Below are positions 34,641 to 46,305 of a stretch of DNA of 64,000 nt, in pieces. The notes beneath the pieces were generated by a model that ran no database searches, had not been told where the DNA came from, and saw only the letters and a list, made by a program, of their open reading frames with translations. Position 1 is the first letter of the stretch, and each line of letters begins with the position of its first letter. Source of the stretch: Aspidiotus rigidus (taxonomy: Eukaryota; Arthropoda; Insecta; Hemiptera; Diaspididae); assembly GCA_035079385.1 (NCBI GenBank), contig JAVHKY010000024.1:1550001-1614000 (forward strand), in the 5' to 3' direction. A program made the translations under genes and the position numbers.

Positions 34641-37405
34641 GTTACCCGTCTCGCTGGGCTACACCAAGAGTAAAACTGGGCCAGCGGAACCCACATTGAA
34701 ATTATTCCTTATAACTCCAAGATGATAATTATGATTTCTTCATGAATCCGAGCCTCTTCAAGTCCTAGGCGCGGGAGAGGAATCCCTCCCGAGGTTCTGC
34801 CGATCTGAATTTCTCTTTTCGTGACTCATGTCTGAACTGTTTCTCAAAATTCTTCACGAGCATAACCAAGATCGAAGCCTTCCATGAAATCACTATCGGA
34901 CTTATTCAAGACCAAAATGACTCACATTCGACAAGACTGCATCAGTAGAATTGTTTTTCAACGTTTTCCTAGACTAATTGCCTGAGTCTAACTCTTTTAC
35001 AATTTTATCAACAAGTATCGAACCGAAAAGTCCTTGCAAAAGAAAATCAGGCTGGACCTCAACGTTGTCAACAAAACCATAATTTCTACACACGTGTTTT
35101 ACTTCTTGCAGCTCAATTTCAGGTTGCCATCAAGAAGTCACGGTTTAAAAATTTGAAAATCAGAGGCAATATCCTGCTTTGCGTGACTCGATGATGTTTC
35201 GGACTCAAAATTTTTCTCCATGTATTTCGAAAACACAGAACTCTGAACTTCCACACTACCTCAGTAAAATATAGCATTAATGGAAATGTTGTGTAGGAAA
35301 ATCATGGGACAGGATTAGAGGTTGAAAATTCTCGGGAGTTGATAATGAATACAGATCAAATTTTTACTAATCATTTCTCCGGCGACAACTGCATGCTTGC
35401 AGAATCATCAACTATGGACAAAATTTTCACACGATAGATAAATCCCATCGGTGAATAAACGAGCACCAGTTCCAAGAAATGCGGCTCTACAATTCATGAC
35501 GACGTTAACATTTCTCATGACGAGCTGAAAATTCCGGATGTAGCGGTGTCTATCAGATGACACCCGAACACGGGAAGTTGAAAATTGAATGCGTGCATAC
35601 ACACCTGATATCGCGCGAACCTACGAAGGGGGAAATAGCTGTATACCATCATTATTTGTAAACGCTAAATGTGTTTTTGTAAGACAAATATGTACATTTG
35701 TAAAACGGCCCCGATGATTTCCTCTTTCTTAGACGACGTGTAAAAGGTATACGAAACTTCTGCTTCCTTCTAATAGCCTTCATCCTCTCTCGCGGTCTAA
35801 AGTATTTCTCTTTCGAGGAAAACGAACCAATAAGCACAAATATAAATTTTTGTCACACTCACACACCTATTACTGCAGTTCGAAAAAAAAAAATCGTAAT
35901 CACGTTACATTTAATTAAACTCTTCGAGGAAATTTCATTAAAAAGATGTACGACGCTGTAGAAACCCAATTAAATACGGTACGACACTTTTTCCAATTTT
36001 AAAAAGTACGGTACACAATTTGTCCGAGCTTTTTTTTCTCTCTCTCACCCATTTTATGTGCAAGCTTAAAATGCTGTGTCGTTGGAAAGTTTCAAAATTA
36101 GAAAACGAAATGTATAGTTCCCATAGCAACATCACCAATTTCTGCCTAGCCTAACCTGTCTCCATTTTCTGATGTACTGAAGTGTAAAAATGAAGATTTA
36201 TTTTCACGAAGGATTTCCATAATTTTGTAACTCACTCGGCTCAACATTACGAAAGGTGGGCTCGCGTCAATTTTGACTCGCCGAAATAGGATCCTCGGTT
36301 GCAGGAAAACTTTATGGCGGGTCATCGATTGGAACGCCATCAAAGATTTATCAAGTTAATAGAAACGACTTCGTGAATTATAACACGTAGTGGTCGATGC
36401 TCATTTTTCACTACGTAATGAGATTTTCTTTACGCTGTCCATCTCCCACATTCTTCTCGACCCAAAACGAACATCCGTTAGCGATTTGATAAGAAAAAAT
36501 CAAGCTAGATGACAACATTTTCAGCAGAAACTGAAGAATATTCATCAAATCTTTGAGACAAAATTCTCAACATTCCAATCATTCGTAATTGAAATGTAGA
36601 GCTTGATCAGTCACCACTAAATACATACTCTGTTCTGGTTGGATTTGAATCGTTATTTTCTCAGGGGAAGAATTCGGGATCAATTCTCAAATTCTTTTCA
36701 AAGTTTTCCACGCTAATGAAGAATTGTATGTAAGAATTTCTCTTTCGATTTCCTTGAAAGTTTTCAAGTTTCACTACAGCACAAAATGAAGACTTCTTCG
36801 AAAACGTGGAACGAAGAAAGTTTATACTATTATATAAAATGAAGATATCGTGTTGACTGGCACCTTTATAACTTTCTACGAAGGCGTTTCGAAGTCGCAT
36901 AGGCTCACAAGTTGACTTTAGATACGAACGAAGAATAAAATGTGTACGAGCGGAGGGTGAGGAGGAAGGAGGATTTACATCACTCTCTGATGACGTCATA
37001 GAGTGGGCGCGACTTTATAAGACAATTTGGAAAAATTTCGTATGCTGAGTCTACATAAAGAAAACTTACTGGTATACATACTTGGAATTAATAGGCTAAG
37101 TAGCCTTTTCAAGCACACAAATTAGGTTAGGATCTGACGTAACAAAAGCACAAGCTAGGCTCTTGGGCTCCAGACTCTGCAGGCTTAGGTCACGTAAAGG
37201 TAGAAATTTGGACTTCAAAGTCTTTACATATGAAAGAGAAAGAGATTTGGCAAAATTTGAATATCCCAGCTACAAAGAAGGCGGACAGCTGGAAGAGGGT
37301 GTGACGTCATGACTTTTCTATGTTCTTAGATTCAAGACTGGAAATCCAAAAACGCTCTGTTTTTTCTTTTCTGTCCTGCTGAGAAAAGTTAAAAGCTCGA
37401 TTAAA
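34641..37405. other. Intergenic, no gene recognised
   Basis: Short unconserved frames only. TGACGTCA occurs near 36,990 and 37,302, and no gene is attached to either. Confidence 0.45.
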
Positions 37406-37409
37406 AGTT

Positions 37410-37990
37410 CATTTGTTAGGACTGTATCAATTCTTGGTTCTGAACTCAAAGTTTCTTCTCTCTTTTCTCACTCTGAGCCATGCGAGACCCCTAATCTTCC
37501 AAGGCTATTGTTATCTAACATCTTCACCATCTCCGATTACCATCCTCTGGATTCCTGGTCATATCGGCCTCCCGGAATACAAAGCAAAGGACCTACCTGA
37601 CAGGCAAGTCCTACTCTCCTCAACCAGGGATCGTTCCACTTCTCCAGCCTGTGATTTACAATCTTACAATCGTTCTCCAATCATCTCATCAGGGTACAAC
37701 CACTGGTATTCTCAACCCTTCAAAAAACTTCGTTCAATTAAGAATCCCCGATGCCCTGTTCTTCTGCAATACGTTCTTTACACTATGAGGAAATAGTTAC
37801 AGCACGACTAAGAATTGAACACACTCGCCTAACCCATTCCTTCGTTCGCCATAAGCTCTTCACTCCGTCTTCATGCATCCGTCTCTCATTTTCTCTCTAG
37901 TCCACGCCTCCTAACCGTCATTTCTCAAGCCTCTTCTGCCCTCTCCAACAACTCATAATCCATACTAACGCTTTCATGTTCCTCCGGTTC
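37410..37990 (+). mobile_element. I/jockey-like LINE, copy F (RNase H and C-terminus)
   Basis: The frame reads PITILWIPGHIGLPEYKAKD near 37,540, a clear RNase H active-site region. After a frameshift it reads YEEIVTARLRIEHTRLTHSF near 37,780-37,840. That matches the RLRIGHTxxTHS motif that ends ORF2 in related elements. RT is absent, so this is a 5'-truncated copy, the usual outcome of incomplete reverse transcription. Confidence 0.8.
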
Positions 37991-40900
37991 ACATACTATT
38001 ACAAATCCATTGAACTCCAGTGTTCTTCTCGCGTTACCCGATGTTTTAAGAAGTCGACAAAATTGCTTAATTAACAACAGACTTGAGTCTCTTGAGAAAA
38101 CTGAGGAAGAATATAAACTGGGAAAACTTTTCACTCGTTATTTTGAATTGGCCTTTGCGAAGAATTTATCGGAGAAAGAGAGAAAGAAAGAGAGAGATAT
38201 TATAGGCGGCGGATATTTTCGTAAGAATACGAGTACTTCAGAACCGTTTTTCTTTCCAAGTAGAGGAAATAAATCATCGAGCTAAATAGCGATGGTTACC
38301 ATGAAATAACAGAAATTCGGAAAGAGGAAAAATGTCACAAACAGAATTCAGTTGAATTAGTTTAACAAGGCGCCTCTTTCGTCAACAAAGTATAATTAAT
38401 TTTACATCGGACCTCGACGTAATTGTTCGATGGACACGCGAAAAGTTTCGTTCCGCAAAAGACATTGTCCACAACTTCTATTTAAAGCATTTCCATTTCG
38501 CCATAAGCCTAAAGCTACACGATTTTTCTATTTCCAAAAATCTAATAATATATATAGATTCCTTCTCCGCACGAAAACAGAAAAGGTTAACCACAATGTT
38601 ATACAGTAGTTCATCAGCGTCGTTATTGGACCTACTTTTATTCAATAATGGAAAAGAAACGACACCTTTTACCGCGATAATTACTTAACACTCCGCTCAT
38701 TTAGGTAACTGACCGCAAAGACTGAAAAGAGAGCTACCGTATAATCAAATACAGGTTTATAATAGTTGATTTATTCAGAAGCTCGCGGCTCGCTGGCCGA
38801 CTAGGGCATCGAATATAAAGACACTGGTTCGTCATTACCGATAAAAACCTCATATTATTTCATTTATACATTTAGTTTACATAATAAAGAATTAAAAAAT
38901 TTAGGATCACGATTCACAGTCATTTGTCCATAATTTAGGCCAAATTTGAGCAGACGCTCTCATCTTAACCTACTTATCAAATTCAGATGGGGACTATTTC
39001 AAGATTGAAGGGCGAGAGAGAATCTGGAGGCTTGTTTCTGGTATCAGGAGTCAGTCTTCCAGTCGCCCCTTTTTCAACAAACGTAAGAAAATGAAACAGG
39101 TACACTTCTACCATCAGTCTTGCCAACAAATGACCATCACACGAGGTATTTTTGAAGAAATACGGACGGCAAGTAAAGGGGGTGGGAGTGATCAAGCAAT
39201 GCATATGCAACAGACTCGATCCAAACCCAGGACCACGCGGCCAAGTACGCAGGAAGTTTTCTTCGACTGAAGTAGCAATCAATTTTTTCCCCAAAGGGTA
39301 ACGTTGGGTTCAAGTTACTCAAAATTGAAATCGAGGGTGTATCCCAACTCATCACTTCATCACAATTAGGAATATTTTACGCGGATTTCCCCTGTCAGCA
39401 CAATAATAGTAAAGCGAGACAAATTTTCTCCTCAGACTTTCTAGTTTTTCAGAACATGGCAACCCTGTGTTCGTTATAATCAGTCGAGATGACAGTTATG
39501 TATTAAAGTTTACGTTTCGGTCCACAAATATACGGTCGTTTTTTTCCATACTTCCTGGATCAGTATCGACGCGTTTACTTTCGAGTCTATGCCACAGTAA
39601 CACGACGAACGATAATGTCGTCTAAGGCAAATAAACGAGCGATATTAAAATAATGAAAACTAAGGTAGGTACCATAAAATACGTCAGCTAGAAAGCGAGA
39701 TTTCGGCCTGAATTTGAACAGCTGATACGTCTGAAGGTTGATGAGCATTGTTTCATGCGCGTGTCCTGTATAGCCTGTGTCGGTGCCTCGAGATACACGA
39801 TTTTGTACCATTCGAACGGTAATGAGAGCCGAAATTTAGAAAAGAGTGACAGAATGGCGACGTTCCTCTCGCAAGGGTGACGACTACGGTACGGTACCTA
39901 ATTAGAAGCGTGAAATCGATCCGACCTCACAATACCCAAATCATTCGTCGAGGTGTCTTCTCGCAGAAAATCGAGCTATTTATCTATCGTTTTTTCGCTC
40001 TTCAATACCTGCAATTTTTTACGCACTCGCCTTCCTCGGAAGCGTAACAGTACACTTACACTTGTGACTCATTCAAGTTATTTTCAGACGATGTAATCAT
40101 TTCTGGTAGATCAGTTACACGATACGTTATGGGTTCTCAAATATAATTATTTTCCGAGTACTGTCGAAAAGGTAGCCAAAATTTCGTATTCAGAGGTGTA
40201 TCTTCGCATGCATTATACGTAGCCAGTACCTCGCTCTTTTACTGCGAAAGTCGAAGTATATTCGTAAGAAGTAATATAATTCGCGATCACGTTTCGTTCA
40301 GAGAATGGATTGATTACACATAATCGTAACTAAGTGCACGCTCGCAGAAAAAAGCTGTTGTTACAGTACGTACCGGTATCCGAAAAAGCCGATTTATATT
40401 CTACACGCTTAAGGACCGGGAAGATGATGGAGGAACGGTTGCACTAGCGCGAATTTAACCGAACAACATGAACAACGAACACCAACATATAAACAACGTA
40501 CACGTCATGTAATTTAAAATTCGTTAAGATTCACAGAATAATTTGGAAGCTTTCTATACAATACTTCTTTTCGAATTCGAAAATATTAATAAAGATAGAA
40601 CTCGCGACTCGCTAACGGACCACGTTGAATACACACTGATAAACACTACTGAAGTGAAATACAAAACAACAGCAGCTTGTGCCGAACGAAACGCTCTCTT
40701 GCTCGGTTCAGCGCCGCAGCGTGAAGAAAGGATTTATTACCGTCTAACAGGGTTACCAATTACTCCTGCTTTAAATTTCTTCGTACAATCACGCTTAAAA
40801 TTTCTCTCTAATTTTCTTGTCGGACTTCACGTACCTAGCGCGAAAGGTTTTGCTCTTCATAAATTATTTTCGTAATTTATTCCATATTATTCATCTGAAC

Positions 40901-41232
40901 GTATTTATGCAGATGAAACCGCCCAAGAACGGAAGGGTAGATTGATATTTTCAATTTGTCACTAATAGTGCCAGTCGCGTCACTATAGGCTACCATATAC
41001 AAAAAACAATTGACGTAGGAGTGAAATGTCCTCCACTTTTTGGATCACAATAATTTATTTATCTTATTCATTTTTTATTTTAACAAGTTGTCAGCTACAT
41101 TGGGGCTATTTAGTTCGGTCTACGAAATTATTGAGTAATCGAGTTTTTAAATAAGGTAAACTTTTTATAGATTAATATTGTGTTGAATTAGTGCGGACAA
41201 TCAAGTTTGTTTGGATGTTGGAGTAAAAGTAT
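37991..41232. other. Intergenic, no gene recognised
   Basis: A purine-rich (GAGAAA)n-like tract lies at 38,165-38,200. Frames at 38,983-39,294 (minus) and 40,543-40,875 (plus) resemble no known family. Confidence 0.45.
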
Positions 41233-41240
41233 GTTAGTCG

Positions 41241-41906
41241 CAGTAGCGTATTAAGGGAAGATGCCGCTCTAGGCAATATAAAATTTGCCGTCCCAGTTTA
41301 TTAGAAATGTTCAAATTACTAATTTATGTTGATGGCAATATATTTAATGTAAAATATAATACTGTATAAAGCATGAAATACCGTAGGTACCTAAATAAAA
41401 TTACTTTTACACAGCGCGTTTTCACAATTTCACAAAAGCAAATTCATGATCTATATCTAACCGGGTCTCAGTTCATTTTCTATAGCTAAAAGAGCTAGGG
41501 CTGCTAATTTCTCATTTCCCAACATACTACGTAAGTAATTTTTAATTCTTTTCAACACAGAAAAACTTCGTTCTTAGCTGGCATTTAAGACAGGAATCGT
41601 GACAAAAATTGATAATGTAGTAAAAACATTACTATAGGTAGAAATCACCGAACTATATGTCGCAACATTTCCTTCGGGCTAGCAATAGTTGTGGATGAGC
41701 GTAGCTCCTTAAAATGTAGAAATTCTTCAACAATATAATCTATCTGACTAATATCAAAGTCAGCTTTATAAAAATCGATCAGGTTTTTGACTCTATTATA
41801 CTCTTTCTTTTCCTTTTTTAGTCTGAAAATTCCAAAAGTTTGCCGCCCCTAAAATTTTACCGCTCTAGGCAGCTGCCTATAACGCCTTGCGGTAAAAACG
41901 CCACTG
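41241..41906 (-). mobile_element. Short hAT element with hATC remnant
   Basis: The ends CAGTAGCGTATTAAGGG and (reverse complement) CAGTGGCGTTTTTACCG form a terminal inverted repeat. GTTAGTCG is duplicated exactly on each side (41,233-41,240 and 41,907-41,914), an 8-bp hAT duplication. On the minus strand the dimerisation domain reads ERSFSVLKRIKNYLRSMLGN (41,576-41,519), then EKLAALALLAIENEL. A stop sits just before ERSFS in an otherwise typical PVLNAS-ERSFS context. At 666 bp it is a deletion derivative. Confidence 0.93.
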
Positions 41907-41935
41907 GTTAGTCGTAAGTATTATTAGTGTACTTG

Positions 41936-42349
41936 CAAATTAGAGCAATATTGGAAAAAAAAAAACATTTTGCTGGAGCAAACGTTTCCTTGCTAAAAAT
42001 GGTTCAGGATGTGGTCTTAAACAAGATACTAAAAATCCCGCGTTTTTCCCCTGGAGCTTCTTTTTTTAGGGAGGTTCGAACCCCCCAAAAATTAGTTTTT
42101 CACCTATATCGCGCGAAATTGAAATTTTGTTCCTCGCTAAATTTCATACCAAATAACGTATTCAATTTTCAGACTATACCAATTAGCGCCCCGGCAAAGC
42201 CTGCAAAGGCCGTTCAAAAGAGGACCAAAATCAGTTTTCCCATATTCCCCCCAAAATTGAAATTTTATGAAAAAATGTTTCAAATAAAAGCTTTTGCTCG
42301 TTAAATTTCCTATCAAATGAGCTATTCAGCTTTCAGAATAGAGTAAATA
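41936..42349 (+). repeat. MULE left terminal inverted repeat
   Basis: This arm includes TTTTGCTGGAGCAAACGTTT near 41,970, GAGGTTCGAACCCCCC (about 42,070) and TCGCGCGAAATTGAAATTTT. It ends with AGCTTTCAGAATAGAGTAA. It carries one copy of the composite unit that is duplicated in the right arm. Confidence 0.85.
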
Positions 42350-42654
42350 GTCTGCAAAAAAAGGCGTTCGATGTTGAAAATAATAATATAAGGATGAGCT
42401 ATATTTTTCTTATGTTCAGATAGGTTTGTTGCTGATTTATGGAAGTCTTGCAGTATTACAGATTGCCATTGTAAGGACTATTTTTTTTTACCAGTGATAG
42501 AAATATTGAAAAGGTGGAAATTAAATGAATATTTTTCTCATATTCATGACTCAGATGGTACCTAGGTATTGAAGTAAAAGTAATTAAAGTCGCGTCGTAC
42601 CAAAGACTCTACGGTAACTGCAATACTCTCTTATCTATGGTAGTCCAAGAGACA

Positions 42655-42960
42655 AGCCACTGAACAAATGTCGGTTTCAAGCTTTTGCGAAAAAAGTCCT
42701 CCGGAAAGTAGACTTGGTCTCTCTACCTCCCACTGAAGACGATGCACGGTTTCATTTATACTGAGTGTACCACCAAGTACAATTGTGGCTTGGTCATGAA
42801 AAAGATCCATTAGAATGGGGATGGAAGCGAATCGATGGAATATTGGAGCCTATAACAATAAACGGAGCCCCAGCACCGCGCCAGACCACCTCCTACAACT
42901 TATTTCTAGTGAGTGCGCCAAAGGATGTAGAAATGCTTGTAGCTGCCAAAAAGCAGATGA
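42655..42960 (+). pseudogene. Transposon-associated Cys-rich protein remnant
   Basis: The plus frame reads FAKKVLRKVDLVSLPPTEDD, then RFHLY-stop-VYHQVQLWLG, then DPLEWGWKRIDGILEPI. After one frameshift it reads APDHLLQLISSECAKGCRNA, then CSCQKADEQ and a stop. Proteins with VYHQVQxWLG followed by a Cys-rich tail are widespread TE-linked ORFs in arthropods, but I know of no defined biochemical role. It lies between the two MULE arms, upstream of the SWIM-finger remnant. Confidence 0.6.
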
Positions 42961-43219
42961 ACAATAGATATTCCATGGAGAAAAGAGGGTGATTTGGCAC
43001 TTTCATCGAAGAAAAAAGGGGAATATTAAACTGCACGAAAAGAAGAGGCGTTTGAACGAAAAGCAACAGCACGAAAAGATCATCCAAAATAACGAAATAA
43101 TAAGTGGTGGTAACGAAAAGTACAGCACACAAATTTTCGAGTATGCTCACGAAAAAAAAAAAAAAAAATACAAGAAATTTTCTGAGTGTTTTCACAAAAA
43201 ATAAATAAATAAAAAGGAA

Positions 43220-43737
43220 TGAACGTTTGCCCGTCAGCCAATTTTTAAATGAATTTTTAGACATAGTCAGGCAGTGGTCAGAAGAACGAAATCCACATTC
43301 AAAAAACAACACTCCATTCGTCAACGTACGAGATATTTCTTTGCCGCTATGGACTGCCACTTATCAGTAGGCTGCAGCTGATAAAGCAATTCCGCAACGC
43401 CCTCCACGAGGAGGAAAGTTGTATGGAGTACTTTGTGGCAGCAGGAAGCAGTAACAAATGTACTTGGGAAAAAGAACTGTCCAAATTTTTGAGAGGTGAC
43501 GACAGGTGGCAAACGTTCGACGATTTCGAAGCCCGCAAATTCTATGTCTGGACCATAGTCATCAACAGAGGAAATTTACGAGAATCGAAATGCTCATGCC
43601 CTCCCCCCTTTTTGAAAAGTTTCCAGTGTAAGCATACAGTAGGGATGTGCATTTGGTTGAAGCTACTATCAGTGCCACCTGAAGCGAAAGCATTTCCACT
43701 TGGCCAAAAAAGAAAAGGTGGCAGGCCGAGTTGAGCG
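43220..43737 (+). pseudogene. MULE transposase C-terminal remnant with SWIM zinc finger
   Basis: The frame begins RLPVSQFLNEFLDIVRQWSE (about 43,225) and continues to ISLPLWTATY. It shifts near 43,365 and resumes as MEYFVAAGSSNKCTWEKELS at 43,423. The SWIM finger reads CSCPPPFLKSFQCKH, with CxC and CxH ligands at residues 57, 59, 69 and 71 of that frame. The end is PLGQKRKGGRPS and a stop. A SWIM finger followed by GQKRKxGRP is typical of the C-terminus of animal Mutator-type transposases. The DDE catalytic domain is missing. Confidence 0.8.
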
Positions 43738-44602
43738 AAATGCGTTCTTGTGGTGCAATACTAATCATAGAAAGATTTCTTAGTTTTCAACTTATTTTAT
43801 AATTGAAGCGTATGCTTTCTTTTGTTCACATTAATTTTTCGGCTAAAAGTTTTGATTTTTCGTGATTTTTTTGTTTTTTCGTTTAATGTACTTTTTTTAT
43901 GTTTATGTACCATTTTTAATGTTCATTTTTATTTTTTTTTCGTGAAATGATTCTCAACCGCTTAAAGACTTTTTTTCTTGTGATTTAGGACTTTTCATTT
44001 CGTGCGAAAAAATCCCACCCAAGAAAAAATAGAAGAAAAAACGTGTATCGTGTATTTTAATCATTCCGACCTCGATGGTGAAGAGGTACTGTTCAAAACG
44101 TTGGTCAGTTTTTCATAACGGAAAAGCCAAATTCACCTCTCTTATTCTTTTCTTATAGTGTTTAACCATCTACAATCGTGCCTCAACCATAAGTTAGTAG
44201 TCTATTGTTTGAATTTTTGTTAAAAATATTTGTTTTTGTTTTCTTCCTAGGATTAAAATGTTCCCCTTTGTGTCTTGGGCAGATTTGCCTCAGTGCTGGT
44301 GGAGTATTAGAGGTAGTAGACGACATTGAGGACAACTTGTAGGATGTATTAAGTCAGGACGAAGAAGCTGACCATGAGTCCAGTACTAATGACAATTCCT
44401 CAGTCATCACAAGCAAAGACTATGACAAGAGCGAATAATATCAAGTACCCCCATCCCGAATATAAGACTACTGTAAACCTCCCTCCTGGAGCTATGTTAT
44501 AAAATTATGTGTATTATATTACGTGAAATATACTAGCCTTATGGTGTAAGATTCAGTTGAGGAACCTGCAGGAAAAATGTATCTAACACACTTTTTTCAT
44601 AG

Positions 44603-45334
44603 AGTAATTACTCTATTCTGAAAGCTGAATAGCTTATTTGATAGGAAATTCAAGGAGGAACAAAAACATTTTTTCATAAAATCTCAATTTTGGGAGATAC
44701 ATGGAAAAACTGATTTTGGTCCTCTTTTGAACGGTCTTTGCAGCCTTTACCGGGGCACTAATTGACCTAGGCTGAACATTGAATACGTTATTTGGTAGGA
44801 AATTTAACGAGGAACAACTTTTGTTTGAAATATTTTTTAATAAAATTTCAATTTCGCGCGATATAGGCGAAAAACTAATTTTTGGGTAGTTCGAATCTCC
44901 ATAAAAAAAGCACCTCCTGAAGGCTGAATAACTCATTTTATAGCAAATTTCACGAGGAACAACTTTTGTTTGAAACATTTTTTAAGAAAATTTTAATTTT
45001 GTGAGATACTATATGGAAAAACTGATTTTGGTCCTCTTTTGAACGGCCTTTGCAAAAGCGCTAATTGGTACAGGATGAAAGTTGAATACGTTATTTTGTA
45101 TGAAATTTAACGAGGAACAACTTTTGTTTGAAATATTTTTTAATAAAATTCCAATTTCGCGCGATATAGGAGAAAAACTAATTTTTGGGGGGTTCGAACC
45201 TCCATCAAAAAGAAACTTCAGGGGGAAAACGCGGGATTTTAAGTATGTTGTTCAGGACCACATCCTGAACCATTTTCAGCAAAGAAACGTTTGCTCCAGC
45301 AAAATGTTTTTTTTTTCTCTTATTTGCCTACACT
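44603..45334 (-). repeat. MULE right terminal inverted repeat with internal tandem duplication
   Basis: The composite unit is about 300 bp. It contains AAACTGATTTTGGTCCTCTT and later TTCGCGCGATATAGG, and it occurs at about 44,625-44,920 and again at about 44,925-45,215. Each unit is itself two related half-units that share GGAACAACTTTTGTTTGAAA. Confidence 0.85.
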
Positions 45335-45439
45335 ATTATACGGTACCACAAATGGTTTCGTGATTGTTTTAAGTGCTTGAGTGAGGGAGGAGGGCGTATT
45401 CGTTGAAGAACGGAGAGATGAGAGTTGGCACCTTGGCGG

Positions 45440-46140
45440 GTAGGAGAAAAAATGGTCAACTGTTAAATTGTTTTTTTGGCTGGAGGGCTTAGGATGAAGA
45501 GGTTAATTATGTGGGAGTGTGTAATTTTTGTGTGGCCTATTCTTAAACCATAAAGAATGACTTCTCGTCGATTGATGACCAAGGGACGAGGATTTTCTCA
45601 AGTTTTGTAAAACTAATGGAAGGATGCATAAGATAGGGTTTCTTTTTTCGAAAATTACTGAATAGGTTTTTGAGGACGGAAATCTGAATCCGTTTTTTTA
45701 TGTCTATGCAGTGATTGATTAAGGATTTTCTGAAGGAGTCGGTGGGCTCTTTGGGGGTTAGCCGAGCAGATAGAAATGTTATAATCGTCCGCAAAAAGAC
45801 GCTATGTAAGGAGAGGGTCGACATGTGTGGTGACATCATTGATAGCTATTAAGAAAAGTAAAACATTAAAAACTTCACCTTGAGGGACTCCGTTTTGGAC
45901 CGAGAGAGGGGAGGAGGTTATGTTATGAATTCTTACTAAGGGAAGTCTCTCGTTTTGAAAAGTTTTCAGGATATTTGGGAGGTGGCCTCGGAGACCAATT
46001 TCGTGATTAATGGAGAGAGGATAGCCAGTTTTGGAGCCCGATCTGTAAAGCATAGGTCGTGAGATTGAAAATCATTGGCAATGAGGGCTTCGATGTGGGC
46101 GATTTTGGTATGTTGGCCAGGTCGAGGCAAATGTGAAGCG
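45440..46140 (-). mobile_element. I/jockey-like LINE, copy C (internally deleted)
   Basis: The minus strand reads HEIGLRGHLPNILKTFQ (about 46,010), then SVQNGVPQGEVFNVLLFLIA (45,903-45,844), then NDVTTHVDPLL. The catalytic box near 45,795 reads LFADDYN. Near 45,570 it jumps directly to REVILYGLRIGHTKITHSH, the C-terminal block, so the later RT region and RNase H are deleted. It abuts the MULE right arm. Confidence 0.83.
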
Positions 46141-46239
46141 TCGGGTTGCCTGTATATACGTAACAATGATCAGAATAATATCGTAAATCTCTGAACATTT
46201 CTTCGAAAATGATGACATGACGTCACAAAAACGGACATG

Positions 46240-46305
46240 GATGATTCCTGAGAAAGCCCTCTTCCCAACAAAAGGGATGGCGGGCTCCCCGCTAAAAATT
46301 TTTCC
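46240..46305 (-). repeat. Dispersed repeat family R, short fragment (copy 3)
   Basis: CCAACAAAAGGGATGGCGGG followed by CTCCCCGCT matches the end block of copy 1 (CCAACAAAAGGGATAGCGGG). A TGACGTCA lies just upstream near 46,219. Only this end of the repeat is present. Confidence 0.6.

Larger units (their letters stand above)
41925..45335 (+). mobile_element. Mutator-like element (MULE) with long, tandem-repeat-bearing inverted ends
   Basis: About 414 bp at the left (41,936-42,349) recurs inverted at the right (44,603-45,334). The outermost shared sequence is TAGTGTA..GCAAAT. The inner shared limit is AGCTTTCAGAATAGAGTAA. The right arm is about 320 bp longer because it carries an extra repeat unit. 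Between the arms lie two decayed coding regions, one with a Mutator-type SWIM finger. Only TTAT is shared by the outer flanks, short of the 8-10 bp MULE duplication. The insertion is therefore old or its ends are slightly misplaced. Confidence 0.75.

Noticed and set aside
42893..43360. 155-codon minus frame
   Set aside because: It is a Phe-rich translation of A-rich DNA, antisense to the transposase remnants. No family resemblance.
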